A DNA stretch of 64,000 bases from Caulobacter sp. FWC26 (GTDB lineage: Bacteria > Pseudomonadota > Alphaproteobacteria > Caulobacterales > Caulobacteraceae): assembly GCF_002742645.2 (NCBI RefSeq), contig NZ_CP033875.1, forward strand, positions 1,213,501-1,277,500. The letters are read 5' to 3'. Positions within the stretch are counted from its first letter, which is position 1; every line of letters starts with the position of its first letter. Positions 27,652 to 36,140 of the stretch are shown here, piece by piece. The notes under the pieces were generated by a model. It did not search any database. It was given only the letters and a program-made list of their open reading frames with translations, and was not told where the DNA came from. Both the position numbers and the translations under genes were made by a program.

Positions 27652-27795
27652 TTCCTCCCCCGTAGCGAAGCGTGCGGGGGAGGTGGCGCGGCGCCGAAAG
27701 GCGACGTGGCGGAGGGGGCGCTAGCGGCCGCACGACGCCCCCTCCGTCGCGATGCAGTGCATCGCGCCACCTCCCCCGTTTCACGGGTGAGGAGG
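27652..27795. repeat. Mosaic palindromic intergenic repeat, copy 2
   Basis: Built from the same units as 8051-8165: GCCCCCTCCGTC, GCGCCACCTCCCCCG and their complements, here arranged as two back-to-back palindromes. Its tail CGGGTGAGGAGG provides the ribosome-binding site of the MFS gene starting at 27801. It lies inside the probable receptor-MFS operon. Confidence 0.8.
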
Positions 27796-27800
27796 CGAGG

Positions 27801-29081
27801 ATGATGATCGACACCGCGTCTCGTTTCCGTCCCTGGTCGCTCTTGGCGGCGTTCAGCCTGCTGCTGTTCCTGATCACCGCCTCGACCTACGGCTCGCTGG
27901 GTGTGGTTCTGCCCGCCATGATCGGCGAACTGAAGTGGAGCTTTGAAAAGGCGTTCCTGGGCTTCTCTGTTCTGGGCGTCTTCACCGGCGCCTCGTCCTG
28001 GCTGCCGGCGATCCTGATCCGGCGGATCGGCGTCCGGGGGACCCTGCTGGCGGGCGCGGTCGTGCTGGCCGGCGGCTTCTTGGGACTGGCCAACGCCGAG
28101 AGTCTGCTCAGCTATTATGTTGGGGCGGCGGCGTGCGGCGTCGGCTTCCAGATGGCCGCCCTGATCCCTGGGACGCACGTGCTGTCGTCGCTGTTTCGCC
28201 AGCGCGCGCTACCGTTCGGCGTCTACTTCACCTTCGGATCGCTGGGCGGCGCCGCCGGGCCCTGGATGGTGCTGACCCTGATGGGCGCCAGCGGCGGCGA
28301 CTGGCGGGCCTTCTGGATCGTACAGGCTGTTCTGGCCGCCGTCGTCGGCGGGATCTGCGCCCTGATGGTCGGCGGCCCCAAATGGCTGGCGGCGGCCGCT
28401 CACGAGGTTGATCTCGAGGTCGAGCAGGCGGCGCGGCAGGCGCCCGCCACTGCGCGCGTCTATCGGACGGCGCACGAATGGAGCGTCCGCCAAGCGCTGC
28501 GGACACCGCAGTTCTACATCCTGGTGGCGGCCTATTTCTCGCACCTGCTGGTCGGGGTCACCGTCGCCAGCGTCTCGGTCTCGCACCTCACCGAGCTGGG
28601 CGTCGCCGCTGGCGTGGCGGCCGTCGCGGCTGGGGCTTTGGCCGCCAAGATGCTGAGCCTCGAGGCCCTGATGCAGACCCTGGCGCGCCTTGCAGGTGGC
28701 GCTTTGGGGGATCGGGTGGATCCGCGCTGGCTGCTGGTCTTCGCACAGGGAATGCTGGTGGTCGGCCTGCTGGCCCTCGCCCGGGCGACCACGCCCGCGC
28801 TGATGCTGGTCTATGCGATCGGCACCGGTGTCGGGTTCGGCCTGACCGTTCTGGCCGTGACGGTGCTGCTGCTGAACTACTACGGACGCCAGAGCAATCT
28901 GGAGCTCTTCTCCCTGACCTGTCTGGTCGGCGCGGTGTCGGCGGCTGGGCCGTTCATCGCCGGCGCGATGCGCGACCGGCTGGGCAGTTTCACCCCGACC
29001 TTCGAACTGTTCGCCGCCGTGACCGCCGTAGTGTTCGTGGCGGTCCTCGTGATGCGCCCGCCGCGCGCGCCGCAGGCGTAG
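27801..29081 (+). CDS. Major facilitator superfamily transporter
   Basis: 426 residues from ATG 27801 (ATG 27804 equally possible). GGAGG at 27790-27794, contributed by the preceding repeat, is the ribosome site. Twelve hydrophobic segments are visible in two halves joined by a charged loop (EVDLEVEQAARQAPATARVYRTAHEW). MFS motif A-like sequence occurs (GGALGDRVDPRW) after segment 8. It is closest in appearance to the monocarboxylate / oxalate-formate type MFS group. Following a TonB receptor on the same strand, it probably moves the same ligand or its breakdown product across the inner membrane. Confidence 0.85.
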   Translation: MMIDTASRFRPWSLLAAFSLLLFLITASTYGSLGVVLPAMIGELKWSFEKAFLGFSVLGVFTGASSWLPAILIRRIGVRGTLLAGAVVLAGGFLGLANAESLLSYYVGAAACGVGFQMAALIPGTHVLSSLFRQRALPFGVYFTFGSLGGAAGPWMVLTLMGASGGDWRAFWIVQAVLAAVVGGICALMVGGPKWLAAAAHEVDLEVEQAARQAPATARVYRTAHEWSVRQALRTPQFYILVAAYFSHLLVGVTVASVSVSHLTELGVAAGVAAVAAGALAAKMLSLEALMQTLARLAGGALGDRVDPRWLLVFAQGMLVVGLLALARATTPALMLVYAIGTGVGFGLTVLAVTVLLLNYYGRQSNLELFSLTCLVGAVSAAGPFIAGAMRDRLGSFTPTFELFAAVTAVVFVAVLVMRPPRAPQA

Positions 29082-29097
29082 GGTTCAGAGCACAAAA

Positions 29098-29126
29098 AAG
29101 CCGCCCCGGGGGAGCCGGGGCGGCTT
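29098..29126 (-). terminator. Intrinsic terminator of the TorF-like gene
   Basis: A 12-bp stem (AAGCCGCCCCGG / CCGGGGCGGCTT) with a 5-nt loop. On the minus strand it runs into TTTTTTGTG, a good terminator for the leftward gene. On the plus strand the tail TTCTCTGTC is weak, so it may also stop MFS transcripts partially. Confidence 0.88.
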
Positions 29127-29150
29127 CTCTGTCTACCCTGTGTTCGGCGC

Positions 29151-29843
29151 TTAGAAAGCGGCCTTCAGGCTGACGACCAGACGGCTGTCATAGATCTTGC
29201 CGAGGCTGTGTTCGTCGGTGTCGTGGTAGCGCAGGTCGGCCGACAGCTTGTCGGTCAGGGCATAGGCCACGCCCACGTTCCAGGTGTTGTAGTCCTTGTA
29301 GTTCTTGATCGACTGGTGGCCGACGGCGCCCGACAGGGTCAGCTTTTCAGCGACCGGCATGGCGGCGTTGGCTTCGAAGTACGTCGCGTCGCCGCCCTTG
29401 CCCGGGTATTCCGGCGAATAGTACACGGCGGCGCCCAGGGTGGCCGGGCCGAAGGTGCGCGAGGCGGCGGCCTTCAGTTCGACGTAGCTGTAGGAGCCAG
29501 GCGTCAGGCCCTTGTCCTTGCTGTAGCCGTAGTACAGCACGCCGAAGTCGAGCGAGGTGTCGCCCACGGTCGGCTTCACGCCAGCGTAGAAGTCAATTTC
29601 GGTTTTCGGGTCGTTAGCGCCGAAGTCGACGTTCGACGCCCAGACGCCGGCGTAGCCGATGCCGTACGACAGGTCGATGCCGCCTTGGAGGGCCGGATCT
29701 TCTTGAGTTTGGCTCACGCCGCGGAAAACGTAGTCGCTCGTGACGCCGACATTGTACGAAGCCTTCAGCTCCTGGGCCGAAGCGGCGCCCGCGAGGGCGA
29801 GCGTGGCGGCGGCGGCGGCCAGCGCGATCTTCATCGAGTTCAT
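29151..29843 (-). CDS. TorF-family putative outer-membrane porin
   Basis: 230 residues from ATG 29843 (AGGGGA 7-8 nt upstream). The signal peptide ends LAGAASAQE. The mature protein is an 8-to-10-strand beta-barrel type with alternating aromatic strands. Its start, ASYNVGVTSDYVFRGVSQTQEDPALQGGIDLSY (given in part), is the hallmark of the TorF/Gcw_chp family of alphaproteobacterial outer-membrane proteins. It ends LVVSLKAAF with the C-terminal Phe needed for barrel assembly. Its transport role is not established. Monocistronic with its own terminator; probably well expressed, judging from its uniform codon use. Confidence 0.88.
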   Translation of the reverse strand: MNSMKIALAAAAATLALAGAASAQELKASYNVGVTSDYVFRGVSQTQEDPALQGGIDLSYGIGYAGVWASNVDFGANDPKTEIDFYAGVKPTVGDTSLDFGVLYYGYSKDKGLTPGSYSYVELKAAASRTFGPATLGAAVYYSPEYPGKGGDATYFEANAAMPVAEKLTLSGAVGHQSIKNYKDYNTWNVGVAYALTDKLSADLRYHDTDEHSLGKIYDSRLVVSLKAAF

Positions 29844-30088
29844 AGTTCTATCCCCTTATCTGTGCCGTCAGCCAGGTTGGTTCCCGGCCCCCGACTGCGC
29901 CTGCAAGCGCATTTGCGTCCCTGTTGGATTAGTCGGGGACACGTCTCTAAGTGCAATCGGGCGGTGGCGAACGCCAGTCAGAAGGGCGTGTGTGGCCTAA
30001 ACTTTGGGCGATGTGTGACGATTTTGCTTCAATGCAGGCGCATGGGGGCAACATGCGCCCGAAAAGCGAATCCGGCTTGGCTGTGTCT

Positions 30089-30891
30089 TTACCGCATGGA
30101 AAGGCTTGCGCCCCCGAGATGCAGCCCCCCATCGACCAGCAGGGTTTCGCCGGTCACGTGCCGCAGGCCGGCGACGCCAGGAAGACGGCCGCTCCGGCGA
30201 TGTCCTCGGCGGTGGAGGCGACCTTCAGCGGCGTCGCTGCGGCCGCGCCCGCCCGCAGGCGCTCGACGCGCTCGGCGTCCATGGCCTTTCCGAACCAAGG
30301 TGTGTCGATGAAGCCGGGGCAGACGGCGTTGACGCGAATGCGCGGCGCCAGGGCGCGGGCCAGGGAAAGGGTCATGGTGGTCATCGCGCCCTTGGAGGCG
30401 GCGTAGGGCACCGAGGAGCCGTTACCCACCACGCCCGCGATCGAAGAGGTGTTGACCACCGCGCCGGGCTGGGGCGCGGCTTCCAGCAGCGAGCGCGCGG
30501 CGCGAACCATCTGGAACGCGCCGACGACATTCACCGAATAGAGGCGCAGGAAGTCTTCCGCGTTCACCGCGTCGAGGTCGGCGTGGTTCGGGGCGAACTT
30601 GGTCATGCCGGCGTTGTTGAACAGCGCGTCGATCCGGCCCGAGGCGTCGGCGGCCGCAGCGATTCTGCGGCAATCCTCGTCGTTGGACACATCGCCCTGC
30701 GCCAGCGCCGCCTTGGCGCCCTCGGCTTCGACGAGTCTTGCGGTCTCTTCGGCCTCTTCGGCGCTGCGGGCGAAGTTGATCACGACCAGACCGGCGCCGC
30801 GCCGGGCGGTCTCTACGGCGATCGCGCGGCCAAGGCCCGTAGAGCCGCCGGTGACCACCACGGTGAAGCCTTCGAAATCCCGTCCCGACAT
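30089..30891 (-). pseudogene. SDR-family oxidoreductase with C-terminal frameshift
   Basis: Reading from ATG 30891 (GGGAGAG 5-6 nt upstream) gives a short-chain dehydrogenase with the NAD(P) site TGGSTGLGRA, NNAG, the catalytic serine in NTSSIAG and the YxxxK motif in YAASKG. The frame stops at 30154 right after VFLASPACGT, about 20 residues short of the family. The expected ending, RHVTGETLLVDGGLHLGG, is present in another frame down to 30089. One missing base near 30160-30172 restores it. All catalytic residues are upstream of the break, so the product may fold poorly rather than lack catalysis. A sequencing error cannot be excluded. Substrate unknown. Confidence 0.75.
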
Positions 30892-30977
30892 CGTATCTCT
30901 CCCGAACATCTGTTTGCGACCTTGTAGCGGGGCGCCACGCGCTTGTCTCGCGGGGCGGGGAGGCCTAAATCGCGCCG

Positions 30978-31433
30978 ATGACCGATCTGAACGTCACCCA
31001 GCTGGGCCGCGTCGTCGACGCGCCCGAAAGCCCCGAGGCCGCCGTCCTTGAGCGCGTGCCCAATCCGCAAAGCGACGTGCTTTATCTGGCGCGCTTCGTC
31101 GCGCCTGAGTTCACCTCACTGTGCCCCGTCACCGGCCAGCCCGATTTCGCCCACCTCGTCATCGACTACGCGCCCGGCGACTGGCTGATCGAGAGCAAGT
31201 CGCTGAAGCTCTATCTGACCAGCTTCCGCAATCACGGCTCGTTCCACGAGGACTGCACGGTCAAGGTCGCGCGCAAGATCGTCGAGATCGCAGAGCCGCG
31301 TTGGCTAAGGATCGGCGGCTACTGGTATCCGCGCGGGGGCATTCCGATCGACGTGTTCTGGCAGACAGGCCCGGCGCCGGAAGGCCTGTGGGTGCCCGAC
31401 CAAGGCGTCGCGCCCTATCGCGGCCGAGGTTAA
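30978..31433 (+). CDS. queF: NADPH-dependent 7-cyano-7-deazaguanine reductase QueF
   Basis: 151 residues, the short single-domain type. The nucleophilic cysteine is in [15 protein letters not shown], and the NADPH-binding QueF motif is ESKSLKLYL. The catalytic Asp region [10 protein letters not shown] and [10 protein letters not shown] are as expected for the T-fold family. It reduces preQ0 to preQ1 on the way to queuosine in tRNA. It stands alone here, without other que genes, and is convergent with the next gene (6-nt gap). Confidence 0.93.
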   Translation: MTDLNVTQLGRVVDAPESPEAAVLERVPNPQSDVLYLARFVAPEFTSLCPVTGQPDFAHLVIDYAPGDWLIESKSLKLYLTSFRNHGSFHEDCTVKVARKIVEIAEPRWLRIGGYWYPRGGIPIDVFWQTGPAPEGLWVPDQGVAPYRGRG

Positions 31434-31439
31434 CCCAGT

Positions 31440-31730
31440 CTAACGCTTCGCCAGCCGCCGACGGTTGGCTCGCACTTTCTTGCGCAGATGCGCCAGGGAG
31501 CCCGCCGCAATGGCGGGCCCGGATGCGCCCAGCTGACCGGTCATGGCCAGTATCGGCAAGGTCACGCTGGTCGCCATCTTCTCGCCGACCATCCGCTGGG
31601 CTTCGGTTTGTGCGGCCGCGCCGCCGGCGGCGAGCTTCACCACGCGCAGGCCAATCACGGTCGAGGCTTCCATCCCGAGGGACCAGAAATCAACGGCCAG
31701 GCTCGTCCAGGGGTCTCTACGCTTGGCCAT
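31440..31730 (-). CDS. Conserved hypothetical small helical protein
   Basis: 96 residues from ATG 31730 with GAGGAC 6 nt upstream. Very basic ends (MAKRRDPW; LRKKVRANRRRLAKR) enclose an amphipathic/hydrophobic middle (WSLGMEASTVIGLRVVKLAAGGAAAQTEAQRMVGEK). The pattern W..G.EA..V...R is seen in small alphaproteobacterial proteins of unknown function, some loosely phasin-like. No firm family. It probably forms a two-gene unit with the upstream nitroreductase gene (36-nt gap). Confidence 0.65.
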   Translation of the reverse strand: MAKRRDPWTSLAVDFWSLGMEASTVIGLRVVKLAAGGAAAQTEAQRMVGEKMATSVTLPILAMTGQLGASGPAIAAGSLAHLRKKVRANRRRLAKR

Positions 31731-31766
31731 GGGGTGTCCTCGTTGTTCTGAACGAACGCGGCGACC

Positions 31767-32384
31767 CTAGCGAGGGCTCCATGCGGTGGTGATCGACGCC
31801 ACATCGGGGCGCGCGCGCTCCTGCGGCTGCTCGGTCGCCGTGCCCAGATACAGGTAGCCCGCCACCTGCTCGCCGTCGGCCAGGCCCAGGATCGCCGTGG
31901 CGCGCGGATCATAGCTGTACCAGTCGGTGATCCAGTTGGCGCCCCAGCCCAGGGCGGACGCCGCGAGCAGGAGCTGATGGCAAACCGCCGAGGCGCTCTG
32001 ACGCTGCTCCCACTCAGGGATCTCGCCGGGGATGTGTCGCGAGACCACGGCAATGCAGACGGGCGGGCGGGTCAGCTTGCGCAGGGCCGCGGTCGCCTTG
32101 GTCGGGTTGGCTTGGCTATCGGCGAGGGCAGCGATGCGTTCGGCGAATGTGTCCTTGGCCTCGCCCTTCAGGATGATGAAGCGCCAAGGCGAGAGCTTGC
32201 CGTGGTCGGGCACGCGGGCGGCTATCCGCAAGATATCGGCCAGTTGGGCATCGTCGGGTCCGGGCGCTGTCAGGCTCATGGCGCTGGCTGAGCGGCGCTT
32301 GGCTAGGAAGGCCACGACCTCGGGCGCGGTCTCGACCGGCAGGGTCTCGCCAAACGCAGGGGCAGGGGGAACGGAACCGGCCAA
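31767..32384 (-). CDS. Nitroreductase-family flavoprotein
   Basis: 205 residues from TTG 32384 (GGAGAC 7 nt upstream); a shorter start at MSLTAPGPDD is possible. FMN-binding features of the family are present: KRRSASAMSL near the N-terminus, ARVPDHGKLSPWRFIIL (phosphate/ribityl contact) and ALGWGANWITDWYSYD in the C-terminal half. It is closest to the small YdjA-like group. Family members reduce nitroaromatics, quinones or enones with NAD(P)H; the natural substrate is unknown. It is divergent from a NUDIX gene (62-nt gap), so both promoters are squeezed into or near the coding ends. Confidence 0.85.
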   Translation of the reverse strand: MAGSVPPAPAFGETLPVETAPEVVAFLAKRRSASAMSLTAPGPDDAQLADILRIAARVPDHGKLSPWRFIILKGEAKDTFAERIAALADSQANPTKATAALRKLTRPPVCIAVVSRHIPGEIPEWEQRQSASAVCHQLLLAASALGWGANWITDWYSYDPRATAILGLADGEQVAGYLYLGTATEQPQERARPDVASITTAWSPR

Positions 32385-32446
32385 GACGATGTCTCCGAAG
32401 CGTTGTAAGCCGCAGACCTATGGCCGCAACGCGGTCGCGACAAGGG

Positions 32447-33076
32447 ATGAGCGCATTGGCCGATGACTCCAAACGCAAGCCCGATTGGCTCAAGCCGCAC
32501 GGAAGGCCCTGGGGGGTGACCTCCAGCAGGGTGGTCTACGATAATGCCTGGATCACCCTGACAGAGTATCAGGCGATCGCGCCGACCGGTCGGCCCGCGC
32601 TTTACGGCAAGGTCGGCTTCAAGAACCAGGCGATCGGGATCGTGCCTTTGCACGACGACGGCACGGTCACGTTGGTGGGGCAGAACCGCTTCTCCCTCGC
32701 CAACTATAGCTGGGAACTGCCCGAGGGCGGCGCGCCGCATGGCGAGGATCCGCTGGATGGCGCCAAGCGCGAACTGGCCGAAGAGGTGGGGCTGCAGGCG
32801 TCCGACTGGCGTCTGATCCTGCGTATGGAACTCTCCAATTCGGTCACCGACGAGATCGCCTACGGTTTCCTGGCCATGGGCCTTTCACCCACACAGGGCG
32901 AGCCGGACGAGACCGAGGACTTCGCCGTCGCGCGCGTGCCCTTCCGCGAGGCGCTCGACGCAGCGGCCGCCGGCCATATGCCCGACGCAATTACAGTGGC
33001 GTTGTTGCTGAGAACGCACCATATGGCGGTGCGAGGCGAACTGTCGGCCGATCTGGCCGCTCTGATCCTCGCATAG
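32447..33076 (+). CDS. NUDIX hydrolase
   Basis: 209 residues from ATG 32447; ATG 32420 or TTG 32456 cannot be excluded because the ribosome site (AAGGG) is badly placed. The NUDIX box is complete: GGAPHGEDPLDGAKRELAEE followed by VGL fits G-x5-E-x7-REL-x-EE-x-GU exactly. The flanking PEGG and the earlier strand TVTLVGQNRFSLANYSWELP are as in ADP-ribose pyrophosphatase-like members. It hydrolyses a nucleoside diphosphate linked to another moiety; the exact substrate is unknown. cysE follows 76 nt later. Confidence 0.87.
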   Translation: MSALADDSKRKPDWLKPHGRPWGVTSSRVVYDNAWITLTEYQAIAPTGRPALYGKVGFKNQAIGIVPLHDDGTVTLVGQNRFSLANYSWELPEGGAPHGEDPLDGAKRELAEEVGLQASDWRLILRMELSNSVTDEIAYGFLAMGLSPTQGEPDETEDFAVARVPFREALDAAAAGHMPDAITVALLLRTHHMAVRGELSADLAALILA

Positions 33077-33152
33077 AGCGCGGTTCGCCGGGCTAGAGCA
33101 TTTTCAAAAAGGATGCGCTATGCTCGTCTCGCGCCTGGGAAGGGAGAGCCCG

Positions 33153-33992
33153 ATGCCGAAGCATCTCGAGGTGGTGACGTCCGACACCGAAACGCCGGTG
33201 TGGGTGGCGTTGCGTAATCAGGCCGAACACGCCGCCAAGGCCGAGCCGGCGCTGGCGTCGCTGCTGAACGCGGTGATCCTCAGCCACGACAACCTCGCCG
33301 ACGCGCTGACCTTCCAGTTGGCGCGCAAGCTGGGCGACCAGGAAATGCGGGCGATGACGGCGCGTGAGTTCGCCGCCGACGCCTTCGAGGATGATCGCAC
33401 GATCGTCGAGGCGGCCGAGGCCGACCTGAAGGCGGTGTTCGAACGCGACCCGGCCTGCAAGGGCTATGTCCAGCCGTTCCTGTTCTTCAAGGGTTTCCTG
33501 GCGCTGCAGACCCACCGCGTGTCGCACTGGCTGTGGAATCAGGGCCGCGAGACCCTGGCCTTCTACCTGCAGAGCCGCTCCAGCGAGGTGTTCCAGGTCG
33601 ACATCAACCCAGCCGCCAGGATCGGCAAGGGCGTGTTCATCGACCACGGCACCGGCATCGTCATTGGCGAGACGGCTGTGGTCGGCGACGACGTCTCGAT
33701 GCTGCATGGCGTGACGCTGGGCGGCACGGGCGCCGAGCGCGGCGACCGCCATCCCAAGATCGGCAAGGGTGTGCTGCTGGGCGCCGGCGCCAAGGTGCTG
33801 GGCAACATCACGGTCGGCGACTACGCCAAGGTGGCTTCCGGCTCGGTGGTGCTGCGGCCAGTTCCGGCGCACTGCACGGCCGCCGGCGTGCCCGCGCGCC
33901 TCGTCAATTGCCCCACCTGCGAAGAGCCGGCCAAGACCATGGACCACACCCTGGCCGAGACGGTCTACTCGCCCAACAGCTACGAGATCTGA
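33153..33992 (+). CDS. cysE: Serine O-acetyltransferase CysE
   Basis: 279 residues from ATG 33153, behind GGGAAGGGAGAG. The N-terminal helical domain (HAAKAEPALASLLNAVILSH) is followed by the left-handed beta-helix of hexapeptide repeats (DINPAARIGKGVFIDHGTGIVIGETAVVGDDV). The active-site His-Asp pair is in DHGTG and MLHGVTLGGTG. It makes O-acetylserine from serine and acetyl-CoA, the first step of cysteine synthesis, and is normally feedback-inhibited by cysteine. The C-terminal tail (CPTCEEPAKTMDHTLAETVY) is longer than in E. coli. The next gene starts immediately after the stop codon. Confidence 0.93.
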   Translation: MPKHLEVVTSDTETPVWVALRNQAEHAAKAEPALASLLNAVILSHDNLADALTFQLARKLGDQEMRAMTAREFAADAFEDDRTIVEAAEADLKAVFERDPACKGYVQPFLFFKGFLALQTHRVSHWLWNQGRETLAFYLQSRSSEVFQVDINPAARIGKGVFIDHGTGIVIGETAVVGDDVSMLHGVTLGGTGAERGDRHPKIGKGVLLGAGAKVLGNITVGDYAKVASGSVVLRPVPAHCTAAGVPARLVNCPTCEEPAKTMDHTLAETVYSPNSYEI

Positions 33993-34775
33993 GTGAAGCG
34001 TCTTTTGCGCCGTTTCGGCGGCCTGATCCTGGCCGCCGTCATCGGGTTTGCCGCGCCCGCGCTGGCGGCCCCCGCGCCGGTGGGCGGCTACTCGATCGTC
34101 AAACGCTATCCGCACGATAGTCAGGCGTTCACCCAGGGTCTGTTTTATCGGGATGGCTTTATCTTCGAGAGCACCGGCCTGCGGGGCCGCTCGTTCATTC
34201 GCAAGTGGAGCCTGGAGACCGGCGCGATCGAGGCCGAGCGCACCGTGGATTCCCGCTACTTCGGCGAAGGGATCGTCGACTGGAAGAACCGCCTCTATGA
34301 GCTGACCTGGACCGACCAAGTCGGCTTCATCTACGACATCGACAGCTTCGAGAAACTCGGCGAGTTCAGCTATCCGGGCGAGGGCTGGGCTCTGGCCCGG
34401 GACGACAAGCGGATCATGATGAGCGACGGCAGCGCCTTCATCCGTTTCCTTGACCCCGAGACGCTGAAGGAGACCGGGCGCGTCCAAGTCACCGACGACG
34501 GCGTCCCGGTCACTAATCTCAACGAACTGGAGTGGGTGAAGGGCGAACTGCTGGCCAATGTCTGGCAAACGACCCGCATCGCCCGCATTGATGTGACCAC
34601 GGGCCGGGTCAAGGGTTGGATCGAACTGGGCGGTCTGTTGAAGGAGGCGGGCGTCACCGGCGACCGCGACGACGTGCTCAATGGCATCGCCTACGATCCC
34701 GCCAACGACCGGCTGTTCGTGACCGGCAAGCTCTGGCCCGCGCTTTTCGAAATCAAACTGACCGAAGCACGTTAG
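33993..34775 (+). CDS. Glutaminyl-peptide cyclotransferase (beta-propeller type)
   Basis: 260 residues from GTG 33993, directly adjoining the cysE stop, so translation is coupled. A signal peptide (LLRRFGGLILAAVIGFAAPALAA) is present. The mature protein is the plant/bacterial-type glutamine cyclotransferase (PHDSQAFTQGLFYRDGFIFESTG; YFGEGIVDWKNRLYELTW; NELEWVKGELLANVWQT; VLNGIAYDP). It turns N-terminal glutamine of exported peptides or proteins into pyroglutamate in the periplasm. Pairing with cysE is positional; no pathway link is evident. Confidence 0.9.
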   Translation: MKRLLRRFGGLILAAVIGFAAPALAAPAPVGGYSIVKRYPHDSQAFTQGLFYRDGFIFESTGLRGRSFIRKWSLETGAIEAERTVDSRYFGEGIVDWKNRLYELTWTDQVGFIYDIDSFEKLGEFSYPGEGWALARDDKRIMMSDGSAFIRFLDPETLKETGRVQVTDDGVPVTNLNELEWVKGELLANVWQTTRIARIDVTTGRVKGWIELGGLLKEAGVTGDRDDVLNGIAYDPANDRLFVTGKLWPALFEIKLTEAR

Positions 34776-34910
34776 GCGGTGGAACCGTATTTGGGGCGGG
34801 GCGTTTCCCTGACGTCCGCCCCTCTACGCCCCCCCGACCTAGTGGGCGGACCTGGGCCCTGGCCGCGAGACGCGCCGGGGCCCAAATCATATCCGCCCTG
34901 TCCTTGTCCT

Positions 34911-35087
34911 TTAGCCTTGGGGCGCGCAGGCGCCGACGGCGGGCCTGTGCTTAAGAGATATCTGTTCGGCTTGAGGCGCCTTTGTCTGCGCCAGACCATA
35001 AACAACGCCCGCCCAGATGGCGAACACGGCCAGAACCTGCGGCAGGGTGATCTCTCGGCTTGCGGGGCGGGAAATGATCGGTGGCAT
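34911..35087 (-). CDS. Possible small membrane protein
   Basis: 58 residues from ATG 35087, with AAGGGA about 10 nt upstream. A single hydrophobic segment (LPQVLAVFAIWAGVVYGLA) follows a short basic N-terminus (MPPIISRPASREI), the layout of a one-pass inner-membrane microprotein. It is divergent from the LysR gene (73-nt gap). No homologue recognised. Alternative frames in this stretch lack ribosome sites. Confidence is limited by its length. Confidence 0.4.
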   Translation of the reverse strand: MPPIISRPASREITLPQVLAVFAIWAGVVYGLAQTKAPQAEQISLKHRPAVGACAPQG

Positions 35088-35160
35088 GGCGCGGACTATC
35101 CCTTGGTTGCGCCGTTCGCGATAACGACTTATCCGTCGACCTTCTGTGAGGTTTCTTCAC

Positions 35161-36090
35161 ATGGCTCGACGGCAACTGCCTTCGTTGAACGCTTTACGCG
35201 CCTTCGAGGCGTTCGGCCGGCATGGCCGCATGACCCTGGCCGCCGACGAACTGTGCGTGACCCACGGGGCTGTCAGCCGCCAGATCCGGCAGCTTGAGGA
35301 TCAACTGGGCGTGACCTTGACCGAGGGGCCGCGCTCGCGCCTTCGCCTGACGGCGGAGGGCTTGAAACTGGCTCAGGCGCTGTCGCCCGCCTTCGACCAG
35401 ATCGAGGCGGCCGTGCCACGGCAGGTCCAGGCGGGGCCTAGGCCGCTGGTGGTGTCTTGCCTGCCTACCTTCGCGATGAAGTGGCTCATTCCGCGCCTGC
35501 CGCGCTTCCAGGCCGCGCACCCTGAGATTCCGGTTCGTGTGGCGGAGTCCAATGGACCGTTCGATTTCAGGGCCGATGGGATCGACCTGGCGATCCGCAT
35601 GCGCTCGCCGGATACGGTGGTGACCTATGATGCGGTCGCGACGCCGTTCATGGAGCACTATCACGGGCCTGTCATGGCGCCGGAGTTGGCGAGCAGCCCG
35701 ATGACCCTGGAGCAGGTCGTCGCCATGCCACGCCTGCTGACGCGGACGTTCGTCGAGAGTTGGTCCGACTGGGCCCGAAACGTCGAGCTCGATCACCTGC
35801 CGCCGGCGGTCAGCGAGCAGGAGTTCGACCACTATTTCTACATGATCGAGGCGGCGGCCGCGGGGCTGGGCGTGGCGATCGGGCCGTGGGCGTTCGTGCA
35901 ACGTGATCTGGCCAGCGGCCGGCTGGTCGCGCCGCTGGGTTTTACCTCCGGCCGGGGGAAGATCGTGGCCGTCACACCGCCCGACGGCGCGACCGACGAG
36001 GCTCTACTCTTCCGCGATTGGCTGCTCGCGGAAGGAGCGTCCACACCTCTTCCGCCGGAAGCGGCTTGCGACTCTCGCGGCGGGCGCTAG
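35161..36090 (+). CDS. LysR-family transcriptional regulator (GcvA-like)
   Basis: 309 residues from ATG 35161. The N-terminal helix-turn-helix is typical: PSLNALRAFEAFGRHGRMTLAADELCVTHGAVSRQIRQLE (about 7-48, shown in part), with AVSRQI in the recognition helix. The effector domain has PRPLVVSCLPTFAMKWLIPRLPRF and FRADGIDLAIRMR, the pattern of the GcvA/AmpR branch. Its likely target is the divergent transcription unit (small ORF at 34911-35087) or a distant operon. The effector is unknown. Confidence 0.88.
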   Translation: MARRQLPSLNALRAFEAFGRHGRMTLAADELCVTHGAVSRQIRQLEDQLGVTLTEGPRSRLRLTAEGLKLAQALSPAFDQIEAAVPRQVQAGPRPLVVSCLPTFAMKWLIPRLPRFQAAHPEIPVRVAESNGPFDFRADGIDLAIRMRSPDTVVTYDAVATPFMEHYHGPVMAPELASSPMTLEQVVAMPRLLTRTFVESWSDWARNVELDHLPPAVSEQEFDHYFYMIEAAAAGLGVAIGPWAFVQRDLASGRLVAPLGFTSGRGKIVAVTPPDGATDEALLFRDWLLAEGASTPLPPEAACDSRGGR

Positions 36091-36140
36091 TTTCGCGCGG
36101 ATAAGCGCCCCGGGCGCCCCGCCATCAATGAGGTTCCCCC

